Below, piece by piece: positions 62,899 through 64,000 of a DNA stretch of 64,000 bases. The stretch is taken from assembly GCF_000420645.1 (NCBI RefSeq), contig NZ_ATVI01000010.1:186001-250000 (forward strand). The letters are read 5' to 3'. Made by a program: the position numbers and the translations under genes. Source of the stretch: Nevskia ramosa DSM 11499. Lineage in GTDB: Bacteria; Pseudomonadota; Gammaproteobacteria; Nevskiales; Nevskiaceae. Below the pieces are notes generated by a model. The model was not told the origin of the DNA. It did no database searches and saw nothing but the letters and a program-made list of their open reading frames with translations. Numbering within the stretch: position 1 is the first letter of the stretch; every line of letters starts with the position of its first letter.

Positions 62899-64000
62899 AT
62901 GACCTCTGCTAACCGCTCGATCAACCTCATCCTCGCCGCGCTGCTGGCGGCTTCCGTCGCCACCGCGGCGGCGGCTCCGTCTCCCGGGGATGGCGACGGT
63001 GATGGTGTTCCGGATGAGCGAGACGAATGCCCTTACAGCGCGGCCAACGAAAAGGTCAACGCTGCCGGCTGCTCGATCTCCAACGACGCCGACAGCGATG
63101 GCGTCCCCGACGATGTCGATCTGTGCCCTTACTCGACGATTGGCATCCAGGTGGACGCTCAGGGTTGCGCGCTAGACGAAGACTTTGACGGTGTCGCCAA
63201 TGGCCTGGATCAATGCCCTGGCACCGCATACGGCGAGAAAGTCGACAGCCGCGGTTGCGAGATCGTCACTCCAGGCAGTCAGAAGAGCGCCGTAGCCAAG
63301 AAGGACGAGCCGGTGCCGGCCACCAAGCTCGCGCCGCCATCGGGTCCGGCAAAGGTCATCGTCAAGACCAATCCGGATTACGTCGACGAGAACGAGCTGT
63401 TCGCAGCGCCGCCACCGCGGCCCACGGGAAGCGCGACGGCCCCGGTCGTGGTTCCGGTAGCGCCCGTTGCTCCCGCAAGACCCGCTCCGACGCCGGCAGC
63501 GCCAGTTCCGCCTGCTGTTGTCCCACCTGCGGCGCCAGCAGTTGTCACCCCGACACCTTCCGTACCGAAAGCGACCGCGCCTGTTGCTGCCGCTCCCAAG
63601 CCTGTCGAAGCGGTGATCATTCAGGTCAAACCGAGCCGCGAGGTCGAGCCTGAAACGTCCAGGACGGCAGCGGCGGAAGCGCCAGCAGTACCGACTGCGG
63701 CGGTTGCTGCCAAATCGGCAGCACCGGCGGTCGCGGTTGCGCCAGCGCCGCGCGAACCTGTCGTGGTGGAGCCGAAGGTCGTGCTGAGCCCGGAAGAGGC
63801 ACGCGCAAATGCCGAGCAGCGAGCGACGATGTCGCCGGCCTCCGCGGACCGGACATCGTCGCTGCCGAAAGCGGCCGCGGTCACGTTGCCGGTGCCGTCA
63901 CTGTCGGCGGACCAGTTTCCTCCGGGATACACGCCGAATCGGGCTGCACCGCCGGTGAGTGTCCCGGCTGCAGCGGTGCCGGGCCCGGCGGCCAGTTCTC
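62899..64000 (+). CDS. Thrombospondin type 3 repeat protein, truncated by window end
   Basis: The frame is open from ATG 62899 to the end of the window: 367 codons seen, no stop reached. A signal peptide (about 1-26, ending A-A-A-A-P) is followed by three calcium-binding TSP3 repeats of the D-x-D-x-D-G-V-x-D-x-x-D-x-C-P type with Cys pairs (residues 30-130). Then comes a very long Ala/Pro/Val-rich region with Lys (about 150-367). Related proteins end in an OmpA peptidoglycan-binding domain, so an envelope-spanning structural role is likely, but that part is not in the window. Confidence 0.85.
   Translation, partial: MTSANRSINLILAALLAASVATAAAAPSPGDGDGDGVPDERDECPYSAANEKVNAAGCSISNDADSDGVPDDVDLCPYSTIGIQVDAQGCALDEDFDGVANGLDQCPGTAYGEKVDSRGCEIVTPGSQKSAVAKKDEPVPATKLAPPSGPAKVIVKTNPDYVDENELFAAPPPRPTGSATAPVVVPVAPVAPARPAPTPAAPVPPAVVPPAAPAVVTPTPSVPKATAPVAAAPKPVEAVIIQVKPSREVEPETSRTAAAEAPAVPTAAVAAKSAAPAVAVAPAPREPVVVEPKVVLSPEEARANAEQRATMSPASADRTSSLPKAAAVTLPVPSLSADQFPPGYTPNRAAPPVSVPAAAVPGPAASS

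Overview
The window is a 64 kb piece of a high-GC chromosome, almost wholly coding, with short intergenic gaps and many 1 to 4 base gene overlaps. The gene orders aroQ-accB-accC-prmA-fis-purH, zapB-zapA-6S RNA-5-formyl-THF cyclo-ligase, metX-metW and yggT-proC, together with tatD, metW and a 6S RNA of the enteric/pseudomonad type, indicate a gammaproteobacterium. GC content and protein style suggest a deep lineage such as Nevskiales or Xanthomonadales, but the sequence alone does not fix the genus. No phage, insertion sequence, CRISPR array or tRNA was seen; the window is a core chromosome segment with a few accessory patches.

Layout. 1-3 kb: start of a thiolase gene, divergent TetR regulator, VOC protein, LysE exporter, double glutaredoxin/GST-N protein. 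3.06-5.54 kb: three-gene module of ECF sigma factor, putative membrane anti-sigma factor with an internal 40-residue duplication, and an exported DUF4097 repeat protein. 5.6-15.0 kb: 5'-nucleotidase, then a long leftward core run (acetyl-CoA hydrolase family, purH, fis, prmA, accC, accB, aroQ, TlpA-like thioredoxin, stand-alone DsbD N-terminal domain). 15.3-24.7 kb: putA, an orphan membrane sensor with a GAF domain but no kinase, a spermidine-synthase-like methyltransferase fold, a GST, a hydrolase/class III cyclase fusion (leftward) and a MATE exporter. 24.7-33.8 kb: a leftward block of two exported amidases flanking a tightly overlapping operon of three SPFH-family proteins (HflK/HflC-like) and a P1B-type metal ATPase.

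33.8-37.9 kb: GST, an intergenic region with two long covarying hairpins, DUF4399 protein, vapBC toxin-antitoxin pair with a palindromic operator, and ilvD with a clear terminator. 37.9-45.4 kb: cardiolipin synthase, EEP-family nuclease/phosphatase, patatin lipoprotein, cyclase-family hydrolase, tatD, an HTTM-DCC fusion, and a Gly/Leu-repeat exported protein. 45.5-53.0 kb: hydrolase and TerB-like protein, then a signalling module (triple-receiver hybrid kinase, CheR, CheB without receiver, response regulator-diguanylate cyclase). 53.0-64.0 kb: metW, metX, yggT, proC, ilvA, EVE protein, 5-formyl-THF cyclo-ligase, 6S RNA, zapA, zapB, a DegQ-type protease, sohB and the start of a thrombospondin-type-3 repeat protein that runs off the end.

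The best candidates for something not yet described are the SPFH triplet plus P1B-ATPase operon (25.9-31.7 kb) and the pair of covarying 93/95 nt hairpins at 34.64-34.84 kb. Smaller oddities are a probable ATC start codon in yggT, a 6S RNA whose 3' end overlaps the next reading frame, a DsbD reduced to its N-terminal domain, and a membrane sensor without an output domain. All functions are read from sequence motifs and remembered family features; no database search was run.
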